Source of the DNA: Pseudoclavibacter triregionum
GTDB taxonomy: Bacteria > Actinomycetota > Actinomycetes > Actinomycetales > Microbacteriaceae
Assembly (NCBI GenBank): GCA_910822395.1
Contig: OU365335.1
Coordinates: forward strand, 124,001-188,000
DNA: 64,000 nucleotides
Direction: 5' to 3'
Shown: one piece after another, positions 29,282-37,951 of the stretch
Numbering within the stretch: the first letter of the stretch is position 1
Layout of the letters: each line of letters begins with the position of its first letter
Program-made: the position numbers and the translations under genes
Notes under the pieces: model-generated
Told to the model about the DNA's origin: nothing
The model's database searches: none
The model's input: only the letters and a program-made list of their open reading frames with translations

Positions 29282-30226
29282 ATGCAGCGACGCATCGACG
29301 ACGACCGGTCCCCCGCGGCCGGCCCGCACCCCGTCCTCCTCGCGCTCCTCGACGGCACGCTCGCCGACCTCGAGCGCCCGCTCGTCCGCGCCGACGACCT
29401 CGGGATCGTCCGCGGCGACGGCGTCTTCGACGCCGCGATCGTCGTCCGCGGCGTCCCCCGCGACCTCGACCGCCACCTCCGCCGCCTCGCCGACTCGGCC
29501 CGCATGCTCGACCTCCCGGCGCCCGACCTCGACGGCTACCGCCGCGCCGTCGACGCGCTCATCGCCGCCTGGGACTGGGAGCGCGCCCCCGAGTGCGTGC
29601 TCCGGATGATCCAGACCCGCGGCCCCGGCCACGGCGAGCCCGGCGGCGGCTGGGCGCTCGCCGAGCCCGTCTCCGAGCGCATCGTGCGCGAGCGGGAGAC
29701 CGGCATCCGCGTGCTCGTCCTCGACCGCGGCTTCGAGGGCGACGGGATCGCCGAGCTGCCGTGGCTGCTCCCCGGCGCGAAGTCGCTCTCCTATGGCATC
29801 AACATGGCCGCGAAGCGCTGGGCCGAGGCCCACGACGCCGACGACGCGCTCTTCGTCTCCCCCACCGGCCGGCTCCTCGAGGGCCCGAACTCGACGCTCG
29901 TGCTCGACCTCGACGGCGAGCTCGTGACGCCCGTGCAGGACGGCATCCTCGCGTCGATCACCCTCGAGGCGCTCGCCGACGCGGCGGCGTCGGAGGGCCT
30001 CTCGCTCCGCTTCGCCGAGCTCACGCGCGACGACCTCGAGCGCGCCCGCGGGGCGTGGCTGCTCTCCTCGGGCCGGATCGCCGCGCCCGTCACGAGCTTC
30101 GACGGACGCCCGATCGCGCGCTCGCCGCTCCACGAGCAGGTGCGCCGGGCGCTCGACGTCCCCTCGTACGGCGACGGCGCAGACGGCGGCGCGGCCGCCG
30201 ACGACGCCCTCGTCTCGGCGAGCTGA
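29282..30226 (+). CDS. Aminotransferase class IV, aminodeoxychorismate lyase-like
   Basis: 314-residue PLP enzyme. Fold-type IV features: N-terminal DDLGIVRGDGVFDAAIVV, PLP Lys167 in GAKSLSYGINMAAKRWA and the phosphate-binding LEGPNSTLV. Length and Lys position fit 4-amino-4-deoxychorismate lyase (PabC, folate synthesis), but D-amino acid transaminases and BCAT-like enzymes share these motifs, so substrate is uncertain. Separated from orn by 14 nt. Confidence 0.85.
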   Translation: MQRRIDDDRSPAAGPHPVLLALLDGTLADLERPLVRADDLGIVRGDGVFDAAIVVRGVPRDLDRHLRRLADSARMLDLPAPDLDGYRRAVDALIAAWDWERAPECVLRMIQTRGPGHGEPGGGWALAEPVSERIVRERETGIRVLVLDRGFEGDGIAELPWLLPGAKSLSYGINMAAKRWAEAHDADDALFVSPTGRLLEGPNSTLVLDLDGELVTPVQDGILASITLEALADAAASEGLSLRFAELTRDDLERARGAWLLSSGRIAAPVTSFDGRPIARSPLHEQVRRALDVPSYGDGADGGAAADDALVSAS

Positions 30227-30240
30227 GCCGCGCGCCTACG

Positions 30241-30873
30241 ATGGAGCGCATGGGCACCGCGAACGACCGTCTCGTCTGGATCGACTGCGAGATGACGGGA
30301 CTCGACCTCGAGCGCGACGAGCTCGTCGAGGTCGCCGTCTATGTCACCGACTTCGAGCTCGAGGTGCTCGACGAGGGCCTCGACCTCGTCATCCGCTGCT
30401 CGGACGAGGCGCTCGCGCAGATGAGCGACTTCGTCCGCGAGATGCACACGACCTCGGGCCTGCTCGCCGAGATCCCGAACGGCATCTCGCTCAAGGAGGC
30501 CGAGGAGCAGGTGCTCGCCTACGTCAAGCGCCACGTGCCGGCCGCCCGCACGGCGCCCCTCGCCGGCAACACGATCGGCACCGACCGCGCCTTCCTCAGC
30601 CGCGACATGCCGGAGCTCGACGCGCACCTCCACTACCGCTCGGTCGACGTCTCGGCGATCAAGGAGCTCTCGCGCCGCTGGTACCCGCGCGCCTACTTCA
30701 ACGCGCCCGAGAAGCACGGCGGGCACCGCGCGAGCGCCGACATCCTCGAGTCGATCCGCGAGCTGCGCTACTACCGGAAGGCCGTCTTCGTGCCGGAGCC
30801 CGGACCCTCGAGCGACGAGGCGAAGGCCGTGTCGGCCGAAGTGGTGGATGCCTTCGCGCCGCATCTCGCGTAG
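30241..30873 (+). CDS. orn: Oligoribonuclease
   Basis: 3'-5' exonuclease that degrades 2-5 nt RNAs including pGpG. About 210 residues with DEDDh motifs: VWIDCEMTGLD, GNTIGTDRAFL, and HRASADILESI at the C terminus. Either ATG 30241 or ATG 30250 may start; the family N terminus favours the second. Its TAG stop overlaps the putative -10 of tRNA-His. Confidence 0.95.
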   Translation: MERMGTANDRLVWIDCEMTGLDLERDELVEVAVYVTDFELEVLDEGLDLVIRCSDEALAQMSDFVREMHTTSGLLAEIPNGISLKEAEEQVLAYVKRHVPAARTAPLAGNTIGTDRAFLSRDMPELDAHLHYRSVDVSAIKELSRRWYPRAYFNAPEKHGGHRASADILESIRELRYYRKAVFVPEPGPSSDEAKAVSAEVVDAFAPHLA

Positions 30874-30876
30874 TAT
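30871..30876 (+). promoter_or_regulatory. Probable -10 element for tRNA-His
   Basis: TAGTAT, whose first three bases are the orn stop codon, lies 42 nt before the tRNA-His 5' end. No clear -35. Confidence 0.4.
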
Positions 30877-30918
30877 GCTCTGGTTGCCGGTTCGCGAGAG
30901 CGCGGATCGGACCGCATG

Positions 30919-30994
30919 GTGGGTATAGCTCAGCTGGTAGAGCGCTTGGTTGTGGTCCAGGAGGTCGCGGGTTCAAGCCCCGTTACTCACCCCA
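30919..30994 (+). tRNA. tRNA-His(GTG) with encoded CCA; integration site
   Basis: Acceptor arms GTGGGTA/TACTCAC, D-arm TAGCTCAGCTGGTAGAGC, anticodon loop TTGTGGT (GTG), T-arm CGGGTTCAAGCCCCG. G at -1 (30918) pairs with C73 (30991), the tRNA-His identity element. CCA is encoded at 30992-30994. The serine recombinase stop codon (30987-30989, minus strand) lies inside the acceptor arm, so the element was inserted at the exact 3' end and leaves the tRNA intact. Confidence 0.95.
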
Positions 30995-32666
30995 AACGGG
31001 TCAGGTGTGAACTTGCGACCAAGGGTCCGCCCTTGGTCGAGGTTCGCGCCTGGCCCTGTTTCTTTGCCTCGGCGGCCCAGCTCAGTGCGTCGGCGTGGAG
31101 GCCGGACAGGCTCAGCCCGTCGTACGGGTTTCGGTAGCCGACGCGCACGTCGTTGTCCTCGTCGATGTAGATCGCCTTGAACAGCGCTTGGTTGCACAGT
31201 CGGCGGTTCGGGTCGTCGGCGTGCTCGTAGAGGTCGGCGGCGTTGGACAGCAGTTTCAGCGAGTCGTCGAGGTTTGCCCGCGCGTCGGCGTAGTGGCCGT
31301 GGTGCGCAGTGATCCGGTGCTCGATGGTCTCCAGCGACGCGGTGATCCGGTCCTGCTCCCTCTTGAGGAGGTCGAGCGGGATGGCTCCGGCGTAGTGGGC
31401 TTGGAGCAGCTTCTGCTGCTCGCCTTCGAGCTGGGTTCTCCGGGACGCGAGGTCGGCGAGCTCAGCCGCTCCTTCGGCCATCATCTCGTCGAACCGGGCA
31501 TGAATCATCCCCGAAACCGCCTCGATCGTTTCCGGGTCGATCTGCACCTTGGCGTAGAAGCGCTCGATGAGGCGTTCGACCTGCTCGATCAGCATCGCTT
31601 GCCGGGCGCAGTCGCCTCGGCCGCCATGCCGACTCGCGCACACGAAGTACGGGTAGATCGTGCCCTGACTGCTCTTCGCGTTGCACACCAGCAGCCGCGA
31701 CCCGCACTGCCCACAGAACACGGTGCCCTTCAAGTAGTGCTCATGGACTTGCGTCGCATCCGCGGCCGAGCGGTGCGTGCCGAGCACGGTCTGCACCTGG
31801 TCCCACACCTCGTTGGGGACGATCGCCTCGTGCACTCCAGCGTAGGTGACTCCCTGGTAGCGGACGCTGCCCTTGTAGTACGGATTCGTCAGCATCCGAT
31901 GCACCGACGACTTGCCGATGGGTCGGGATGGTCGTCGCGGCGTCGCAGCAGTCGCGAGGCCCCGCGCCACGAGTTCCTGGTGGAGTTGGCTCGTCGTCCA
32001 GTCACCGGATGCGAACACCTGGAACGCCCACCGCACCAACGGGGCTCGTTCCTCGTCGATCTCGACGGTGCGTACTTCCCGCCCGAACTCGTCGCGCACG
32101 CCGACGTTGCGGTATCCGATGGGTGCCTTGGTCACGGTGCCGCCGTGCGCCGCCTTCTGCGACAGACCCTTGACGACCTCAGTGGCGAGATTGCGGGAGT
32201 AGAACTCCGCGATCGAGGACATGATGCCGTGCAGCAGCATCCCCGATGGTGTCTCGTCGATGTTCTCCGTGGCCGATACCAGCGTGACGCCGGCGTCCTT
32301 GAGCGCGAGGTGGATAGTCACATCGTCGGCTCGGTTGCGGGCCAGCCGATCGACCTTGTGGACGATGCAGTAGTTCGTCTTGTGCTTCGCGACGTACTGG
32401 ATCATCCGCATCAGTTCGGGCCGGTCGGCCTTGCGCGCGGATTCGCCCGCGTCGACGAACTCCTCGATGATCGTTGCGCCGAGCTGGTCGGCCTTGCGCT
32501 GGTTCGCCTCGCGCTGCGCAGGGATCGAGAAGCCCTCTGCCTGGCCGCCCTTCTCCGCCTGCTCCTTCGTGGAGACCCGCAGGTAGGAGACGGCGAATGA
32601 TCCGGGGAACGGTGTTGGCGCTACGAGGCTGTCTATCGCGGTGCGGTCCGCGTCGATGATCGTCAT
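30987..32666 (-). CDS. Large serine recombinase (integrase)
   Basis: 559 residues. Resolvase catalytic domain at about 25-175 begins AVSYLRVSTKEQ with the nucleophilic Ser in YLRVS and includes ESARKADRPELMRMI and VHKVDRLARNRADDV; recombinase domain at about 180-310; zinc ribbon FCGQCGSRLLVC..CASRHGG at about 335-375; long coiled coil at about 415-500. The last residues (LTRLG and stop) are read from the tRNA-His end, so the C terminus depends on integration state. Probably mediates integration and excision of this element. Confidence 0.93.
   Translation of the reverse strand: MTIIDADRTAIDSLVAPTPFPGSFAVSYLRVSTKEQAEKGGQAEGFSIPAQREANQRKADQLGATIIEEFVDAGESARKADRPELMRMIQYVAKHKTNYCIVHKVDRLARNRADDVTIHLALKDAGVTLVSATENIDETPSGMLLHGIMSSIAEFYSRNLATEVVKGLSQKAAHGGTVTKAPIGYRNVGVRDEFGREVRTVEIDEERAPLVRWAFQVFASGDWTTSQLHQELVARGLATAATPRRPSRPIGKSSVHRMLTNPYYKGSVRYQGVTYAGVHEAIVPNEVWDQVQTVLGTHRSAADATQVHEHYLKGTVFCGQCGSRLLVCNAKSSQGTIYPYFVCASRHGGRGDCARQAMLIEQVERLIERFYAKVQIDPETIEAVSGMIHARFDEMMAEGAAELADLASRRTQLEGEQQKLLQAHYAGAIPLDLLKREQDRITASLETIEHRITAHHGHYADARANLDDSLKLLSNAADLYEHADDPNRRLCNQALFKAIYIDEDNDVRVGYRNPYDGLSLSGLHADALSWAAEAKKQGQARTSTKGGPLVASSHLTRLG
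30988..30994 (+). other. attL core CACCCCA
   Basis: Last seven bases of tRNA-His including the encoded CCA. The identical heptamer is at the right boundary. A 7-bp match alone is weak; its position at the tRNA tip and beside the terminator at the other end supports it. Confidence 0.6.
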
Positions 32667-32711
32667 GGCTCTTCTCCACAGTCACTGGTCCTGCCGACGC
32701 GGACTGGTGAC

Positions 32712-32820
32712 GGCGGATGTTGATCGTGAGAAGAGCCCGAAGGCTGTAGGACTAGGCCGAGTCGGCCACGTTTACTTTGCCTCGCCGTGGCGGCGAAGCG
32801 CTAGGACCACAACATCCGCC
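32712..32820. repeat. 11-bp inverted repeat bracketing the recombinase upstream region
   Basis: GGCGGATGTTG (32712-32722) and CAACATCCGCC (32810-32820) are perfect arms 87 bp apart, in the 176-bp gene-free gap between the recombinase and the conjugation operon. A second short hairpin, CATCCGCGACGGATG, follows directly. The gap could hold the recombinase promoter and regulatory sites, or an origin of transfer; neither is proven. Confidence 0.5.
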
Positions 32821-32842
32821 ATCCGCGACGGATGCCTACATT

Positions 32843-33055
32843 CTACGACGACGTGTTCGCCGTGGCACGAGGGCGCTTCGGTCGCGTCGCACCCTTCGAG
32901 CGGCACGAGCCCGACTGCTGGAGCGCCAGGCGGATCAGCAGCTCGCAGAGCTTGTCCAGGTCAGGCGGCTCGTGGAACTCGGCACGGACCGTCAGTTCGC
33001 GCTCGCTCTGCTGACGCTGCCCGGTCTTCCGTTCATAGCGGCGCGCCACGATCAC
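32843..33055 (-). CDS. Small element protein, 70 aa
   Basis: Starts at GTG 33055, overlapping the stop of the preceding gene as GTGA. Basic N terminus (MIVARRYERKTGQRQQSER) and basic, Ser/Thr-rich end. No family recognised. The coupled start supports it as real. Last gene of the conjugation operon before the recombinase region. Confidence 0.6.
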   Translation of the reverse strand: MIVARRYERKTGQRQQSERELTVRAEFHEPPDLDKLCELLIRLALQQSGSCRSKGATRPKRPRATANTSS

Positions 33056-33630
33056 ACCTCGCCGGTCTCCGGGTCGACGCCCGCGAAGAAGGCATCTTCC
33101 GCCTCCTGGCGCGCGTCCACCATGTCGATCACGAACCGCACGAAGTCCTCATCGCGATCCGTGATCGGTGAGTCTTCGATGGGCTGAGAGGGGTCTTCAC
33201 CTGGCCAGCTCGTCTGGCGAGTCGGGCGGTCCCGATCGAGCCGAGTGCCGCAGGCAGCCACCCAATCGCGAAGCCGGGCGCGGGCGTCGGCGAAGTCGCG
33301 GTGCCAGCCGAGCGGCGCGGACCCATTCTGCTCCCGGTCGTAGGCGCACAGCCAGTGCAGGTGCAGCGCGGATAGCTCCCAGAGGAGTTCGGCGTGACGG
33401 TGCCAGTACGGCGGTACGACGCTGGCGGGGAGTCCGTAGGTGTGGCGGAGCCAGTCCACCCAGCGGTTCAGTTCGAGCAACTCGGCTTCGAGATCGTTGG
33501 CGGTCAGCAGGTTCCAGTTGACCGGGTGCGGCGGCTCGGGCGAGTCGAATCGAGGTGATGTCGAGCCGGCCTCGGGGGGCATGTCGTCGTGCTCTGGGAG
33601 GAACTGATCGGTCATGGCGGAGTCGCTCAC
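33052..33630 (-). CDS. Conserved element protein, 192 aa, unknown function
   Basis: GTG start at 33630 overlaps the SSB stop (GTGA). Distinctive Trp/His-rich core: NRWVDWLRHTYGLPASVVPP, YWHRHAELLWELSALHLHWL, LGWHRDFADARARLRDWVA. I recall similar proteins in actinobacterial conjugative elements, always unannotated. No signal or membrane segment. Overlaps on both sides place it in the transfer operon. Confidence 0.75.
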   Translation of the reverse strand: MSDSAMTDQFLPEHDDMPPEAGSTSPRFDSPEPPHPVNWNLLTANDLEAELLELNRWVDWLRHTYGLPASVVPPYWHRHAELLWELSALHLHWLCAYDREQNGSAPLGWHRDFADARARLRDWVAACGTRLDRDRPTRQTSWPGEDPSQPIEDSPITDRDEDFVRFVIDMVDARQEAEDAFFAGVDPETGEV

Positions 33631-34064
33631 ATTCCGATGGCCGTCGCGGTGGACGGCGCGGGCTGCTGAGGGGCGGCGAACGCGGTCGCGTCGCGGCCGG
33701 AAGTGCGTTCGCTGCGGTCCACCTCGTAGCGGGTTCGGGCCAGGTCGTGACCGATGCGCGTTGCGATGAACTCCTCGCCTTCGTACCGCTGGCCGCCTCG
33801 CTCGTACGAGTAGTCGCGCACCCGTCCGTCGGCGATGATGTTGTCGCCCTTGGCGAGCCGCTCGGCTCCCTGCTCAGCAGCACCGCGATACGCGATGAGA
33901 TCGTGGAAGGTCGTCTCCAACTGCGTGAAGGTGTTGTCGGGCTCCTTGCGGTAGTGCTCGATCCCGACCTTCATGTACAGGCGCGCGTCACCGCGCTCGG
34001 TGTAGCTGAGCTGCGGGTCCGAGGCGACGAAACCGGAAATGGACTGGTGGGTGCGAATGGCCAT
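33627..34064 (-). CDS. Element-encoded single-stranded DNA-binding protein
   Basis: 145 residues, OB fold: RTHQSISGFVASDPQLSYTE, RLYMKVGIEHYRKE, TTFHDLIAYRGAAEQGAERL and AKGDNIIADGRVRDYSYERG. Tail Pro/Ala-rich without acidic tip. Distinct from the chromosomal SSB at 26.5 kb. Likely protects transferred single strands. Separated by 82 bp from the coupling protein gene upstream and overlapping the next gene. Confidence 0.88.
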   Translation of the reverse strand: MAIRTHQSISGFVASDPQLSYTERGDARLYMKVGIEHYRKEPDNTFTQLETTFHDLIAYRGAAEQGAERLAKGDNIIADGRVRDYSYERGGQRYEGEEFIATRIGHDLARTRYEVDRSERTSGRDATAFAAPQQPAPSTATAIGM

Positions 34065-34146
34065 GATGGCGTCCTCCTGAACTCGGGCGACCAGCTGTGC
34101 GTGGCCGCTGTGTCAGGCAGGTGCACTTCCGCGCCCAGGTCCGCGC

Positions 34147-35922
34147 TCAGGAGGCGGGACGGCGGAGGAGGGCTTCGAGTTCGTCGCGGTCGCTGCGGAG
34201 CTGCGCGGCGTCGGGCCGGGTCGGCCAAGCGCGCAGGTCGGTGACGATGGGCGGCGCTGAGCGCAGCATCGTGATGCCGGTGCCGAATGGCAGGGTGCGG
34301 ATGCGGTCTGGCGGCAGGATCGGGACGCGGCGGATGGAGCGCTGGTTGGAGCGGATGCCGTGGTCGCCGAGGGTCACGCTGTCGGTGTACTCGTCTCGCT
34401 CACCGATGAGGGTGGAGAGGTCTTGAAGGTCGCGGCTGTTGGATGCGCCGCCGAGGATGATCTTGACGATGCTGGCGTCCCAGATCGCGCCGGCCTGGTG
34501 TTCACTCCACCGGTCGCGAGCCTGTGCGAGGGACTGCAAGACCGGCATCGTCGTGATCCCGGTGCCACCGCCTTCGGCCATGAGCGTCGGCAGCGACGGC
34601 AGTGGAGCGAGGTTCCCGATCTCATCAAGCGCGAGCAACAGCGGTGGGTCGAGCCGTGCTCCCGGTGAGCGTGCGGCGAGGCGGCGGGCGGTTTCGATAA
34701 GGTCTTCGACGAACGCCGCGACCAGCGATGCGGAGGCTCCTGCTCCCGCTCCGGTAGCGAGCAGGTAGAGGGTGCCTTGCTCGGTGAGAAAGGTCTCGGG
34801 GTCGAAGTGCTCGTGCGGGCCTGGTGTGACGGCATCAAGTACGCGCGGATCAGCGAGGGCGGCGAGTGCGAGGGAGACGCCTTGCCAGATGCTGTCGCGG
34901 GTCTTGGGGTCGGCGTCGATCATCGCGGCCAGGGAGTCGTCCCAGCCCATCGCGGCGTTCGGGTGGGAGTTAAGGATGGCGACGGCCTCGGACGCGGCGC
35001 TGGGATCGAGGGCCCACCTGAACAGCTCTGCCGGTGGGCGGCCGTCGAGCGCGGCGGCGTGCAGCAGGCTTTGGAGTGCGGTGCGGGTCTTGCCTTCCCA
35101 GAACCCGCCGGACTCGACCCCGCCAGCGCTGAGGCCGGTGGCGGCAGCGAGTCCGTTGGCGCGGATCATCGCGGTCAGTGGATCGTCGCAGCCGCGAATG
35201 GGTGACCAGCGCAGCCCGGCGGGGATGCCTTCGGCGAGGTGCTGGGGGTCGAACACCGCGACCGGCCCACCCTTGCGGCGTCGGGCGCGGAGGGTGGCGG
35301 TGAGGTTATCGGGCCTCGTGCTGGTCGTGACGACCGCGCCGGGTGCGTCGAGGATCGCGTTGATGACGACGTGCAGGCCCTTGCCGGAGCGGGGTGGGCC
35401 GATCAACAGGATCGAGTCCTCGACCGATGCCCAGACCTTTGTCCCACGGCTGGCCCCGAGGAGGTAGCCGACATCCTGCGGTGCCGGCGACTCCAAGGAG
35501 GGCCGCAGCGTGGCCGCGCGGTGAAGCAGTACCTTCGTGGATGCTGCGGTCTTGACCTCATGGCTGGTCGCGATCCCCGCGAGTCGGTGCGGGTCGGTCT
35601 CCGTCTTCCGCGTGTGCCGGCGCAACACGATCCACACCCAGGCGATTCCGGCGGCGAGTCCGCCGAGCAGTGCGATGCTGACGAGCCAGTAGACGACCGG
35701 GATGAGCCCGTCGGCCTCGAGCGCGGTCGCCGGGTCGGCGGGGTTGAACAGCACTGCGAGCCCCGCTGCTGGGCCGGCGTCTGGCTGCGGCGTGCCGGTG
35801 AGGAACGCGGCGACGCTGCCGGCCGCGCGGAGGACGAGAGCGATCCCGAACATGCCGATCAGGCCAATGAGTGCGGCGTTTGTGAGTTCGTCGCCCATGC
35901 CCCCGGCCTGCCGCTGGTTCAT
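34147..35922 (-). CDS. TraG/TraD/VirD4-type coupling protein
   Basis: 591 residues. Two N-terminal membrane segments (LIGLIGMFGIALVLRAAG and VVYWLVSIALLGGLAAGIAW), then the ATPase domain: Walker A GPPRSGKG at about 176, Walker B LLLALDEIGNLAPLPSLP, and TraM-recognition-like C terminus. Coupling proteins hand relaxosome DNA to the type IV secretion channel. The start overlaps the preceding stop by 4 nt. Confidence 0.93.
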   Translation of the reverse strand: MNQRQAGGMGDELTNAALIGLIGMFGIALVLRAAGSVAAFLTGTPQPDAGPAAGLAVLFNPADPATALEADGLIPVVYWLVSIALLGGLAAGIAWVWIVLRRHTRKTETDPHRLAGIATSHEVKTAASTKVLLHRAATLRPSLESPAPQDVGYLLGASRGTKVWASVEDSILLIGPPRSGKGLHVVINAILDAPGAVVTTSTRPDNLTATLRARRRKGGPVAVFDPQHLAEGIPAGLRWSPIRGCDDPLTAMIRANGLAAATGLSAGGVESGGFWEGKTRTALQSLLHAAALDGRPPAELFRWALDPSAASEAVAILNSHPNAAMGWDDSLAAMIDADPKTRDSIWQGVSLALAALADPRVLDAVTPGPHEHFDPETFLTEQGTLYLLATGAGAGASASLVAAFVEDLIETARRLAARSPGARLDPPLLLALDEIGNLAPLPSLPTLMAEGGGTGITTMPVLQSLAQARDRWSEHQAGAIWDASIVKIILGGASNSRDLQDLSTLIGERDEYTDSVTLGDHGIRSNQRSIRRVPILPPDRIRTLPFGTGITMLRSAPPIVTDLRAWPTRPDAAQLRSDRDELEALLRRPAS

Positions 35923-36470
35923 GTCAGCCGCCGCACCGCGAGCGTGCCCGAGATGCGCCCGAACAGGATCACCTCGCGCGAGCTTCCCTCGGGCAGGTCA
36001 TCGAGGTCGATGAGTGCGCGGGCCTCGCCGGTTCCGGTGGCGTCGGTGTGGGAGAAGATCGCAGCGACGGCGACATCCTCGCCGGGCACGAACCCGCCCG
36101 CGGTGACCTCAGCCAAGCGCTGCACTCGCCGGGCGTGGCGACTGCGACGAGTTTCCGGCACCGGGGTCTCGAAGGGGGTCACGGCGCGTCGGGGCTTGCG
36201 GGTGCGGACGATGTCGGTGAAGACACTCCCGTCGCTCTCGGGCACCTCGACCCGAACCGCGATCATGCGGTCCTTGGTGATGGCATCCATGAGCGGCCCA
36301 AACGTCGCCCGCGTCCACGCGGTCCCGTCCGGCGACGGGAACGGTGCTCCATCGACCGTCGCGGTGAGGGTGCCGTCTTTGCCGACGGTGACGAGGACGT
36401 GCGGCAGCTCGACGGGAGCAGTCGTGTCGTCGTTGTTCGGGTTGGATCGGCGCGGGCCGGTGAGGATCAT
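35919..36470 (-). CDS. Conserved transfer-operon protein, 183 aa
   Basis: Sits between the VirB4-type ATPase and the coupling protein with 4-nt overlaps at both ends. Acidic/polar N terminus, strand-rich VLVTVGKDGTLTATVDGAPF followed by TRATFGPLMDAITKDRMIAV, then a basic stretch RKPRRAVTP..RRSRHARRVQ and an AAIFSHTDATGTGEARALID segment. No membrane helix. Function unknown but conserved position implies a part in transfer. Confidence 0.75.
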   Translation of the reverse strand: MILTGPRRSNPNNDDTTAPVELPHVLVTVGKDGTLTATVDGAPFPSPDGTAWTRATFGPLMDAITKDRMIAVRVEVPESDGSVFTDIVRTRKPRRAVTPFETPVPETRRSRHARRVQRLAEVTAGGFVPGEDVAVAAIFSHTDATGTGEARALIDLDDLPEGSSREVILFGRISGTLAVRRLT

Positions 36471-37951
36471 CGGTGGCCTCCTGCCGCGCGGCTGCTGGTG
36501 TCGAACAGGGCGAGCTCCGCCGGGTGGAGCTGGTGCTGACAGACGAAGCTCCTGGCCTTGATCCGCCACAGGCCCTGGCCAACGCCGAGGTTCGGCAAGA
36601 GCTGCTGCTCGGTGCCGGTCAGGCCGAGCGCGGTCGCGGTCGGTCCGAGCTGGTCGGACTCCTGCCGGTACACGATCCGCGTCTCGGCATTCGCAAGCAG
36701 CGAGTTCGCCAGGGAACGCATCGCGGAGCCCTGGTCGCCCACGTTGTCGAGGTCGGTGAGCTTGTGGAAGATCAGCATGTTCGCGATCCCGTAGTGCCGC
36801 GCGAGTCGCCAGTGCGCATCCATCCGCCGCAACAAGGCCGGGTGGGACATGAGCCGCCAGGCTTCGTCGTAGATCACCCACCGCTGCCCACCGTTCGGGT
36901 CGAGCAGCGCGGACTCCATCCACGCCGACGAGCACGTCATCAGGACTGAGATCAGGGTCGAGTTCTCGGTGACCCGCGAGAGGTCAAGGGAGATCATCGG
37001 CAACGACGGATCGAACGCGACCGTCGAAGGCCCATCGAACAGCCCGGCCAAGTCACCGGCCACGAGACGGCGCAGTGCGTGGCCGACGAGCCTGCCGTCT
37101 TCGGCCAACCTGCCGTCGGCATCCGCGTTCGGGGCGAGGATGCGGTCAACGACCATCGGCAGGATCGGCACATCGTTCTCCCGCACCGTCTGGGTCAGAG
37201 CGATGTCGATCGCGGTGTGCTCCAACGGCGACAACCCCCGCGCGAGCACGGTCTCCGCGAGCGCACCGATCAGATCACGCCGCCGGGCCGCAACGGTGGA
37301 GGCCCACTGCTCATCCGACAGGCCGCTGGGCCGGTGGCCTTCGTCGAGCGGGTTCAGGCGCGTGTTGAGGCCGTGCCCGAGGACGATGGCGCGTCCGCCG
37401 ACGGCGTTGGCGACAGCGGTGTGTTCCCCCTTCGGGTCTCCGGGCACGTACACGCGCCGCCCGAACGGCAGCGACCGCGTGTAGAGAGACTTGGCCAGCG
37501 AGGACTTGCCGGAGCCGACGATCCCGGCCAGCACCACGTTCGGCGCGGTGATGATCCCGCGCGCGTAGAGCACCCACGGGTCGTAGACGAAACTGCCGCC
37601 CGAGTAGAGGTCCTGGCCGACGAAGACGCCATCGGCACCGAGGCCACCCTCAGCGACGAACGGATACGCGCCCGCCAGCGTCGCCGACGTATCCTGATGC
37701 CGCGTCAGACGAAAACGACCCGGAGTGCGCAGCCTCGCGGCACCAGGTTCGCCCGCCTTCGGCAGGTAGACCGTGGCGCGCCGCTCGGCACGCTCCGCCT
37801 CGGCCTTCGCCTTCGCAGCGGCGAGCGCGGTTCTTCGCTGCTCGGCGTGGAGTCGGGCCTCGGCTTTGCGGCGCTGCTTGCGGAGCTTCCGCCGCTCCTT
37901 CGACGGTGCCACCAGAACGGCGGTGTGCAGCCGCGCGCGATCCTCGGTCAC
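36467..37951 (-). CDS. VirB4/TraC-like conjugation ATPase
   Basis: 494 residues from GTG 37951, which overlaps the previous stop (GTGA); longer in-frame starts are less likely. After a basic coiled N terminus (SKERRKLRKQRRKAEARLHA) the ATPase core has Walker A GIVGSGKSS at about 160, GDPKGEHTAVANAVGGRAI, and Walker B RWVIYDEAWRLMSHPALLRR. It powers T4SS pilus/channel assembly. Shorter than Gram-negative VirB4 because the N-terminal domain is encoded separately (the SCO6880-family gene). Confidence 0.9.
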   Translation of the reverse strand: MTEDRARLHTAVLVAPSKERRKLRKQRRKAEARLHAEQRRTALAAAKAKAEAERAERRATVYLPKAGEPGAARLRTPGRFRLTRHQDTSATLAGAYPFVAEGGLGADGVFVGQDLYSGGSFVYDPWVLYARGIITAPNVVLAGIVGSGKSSLAKSLYTRSLPFGRRVYVPGDPKGEHTAVANAVGGRAIVLGHGLNTRLNPLDEGHRPSGLSDEQWASTVAARRRDLIGALAETVLARGLSPLEHTAIDIALTQTVRENDVPILPMVVDRILAPNADADGRLAEDGRLVGHALRRLVAGDLAGLFDGPSTVAFDPSLPMISLDLSRVTENSTLISVLMTCSSAWMESALLDPNGGQRWVIYDEAWRLMSHPALLRRMDAHWRLARHYGIANMLIFHKLTDLDNVGDQGSAMRSLANSLLANAETRIVYRQESDQLGPTATALGLTGTEQQLLPNLGVGQGLWRIKARSFVCQHQLHPAELALFDTSSRAAGGHR

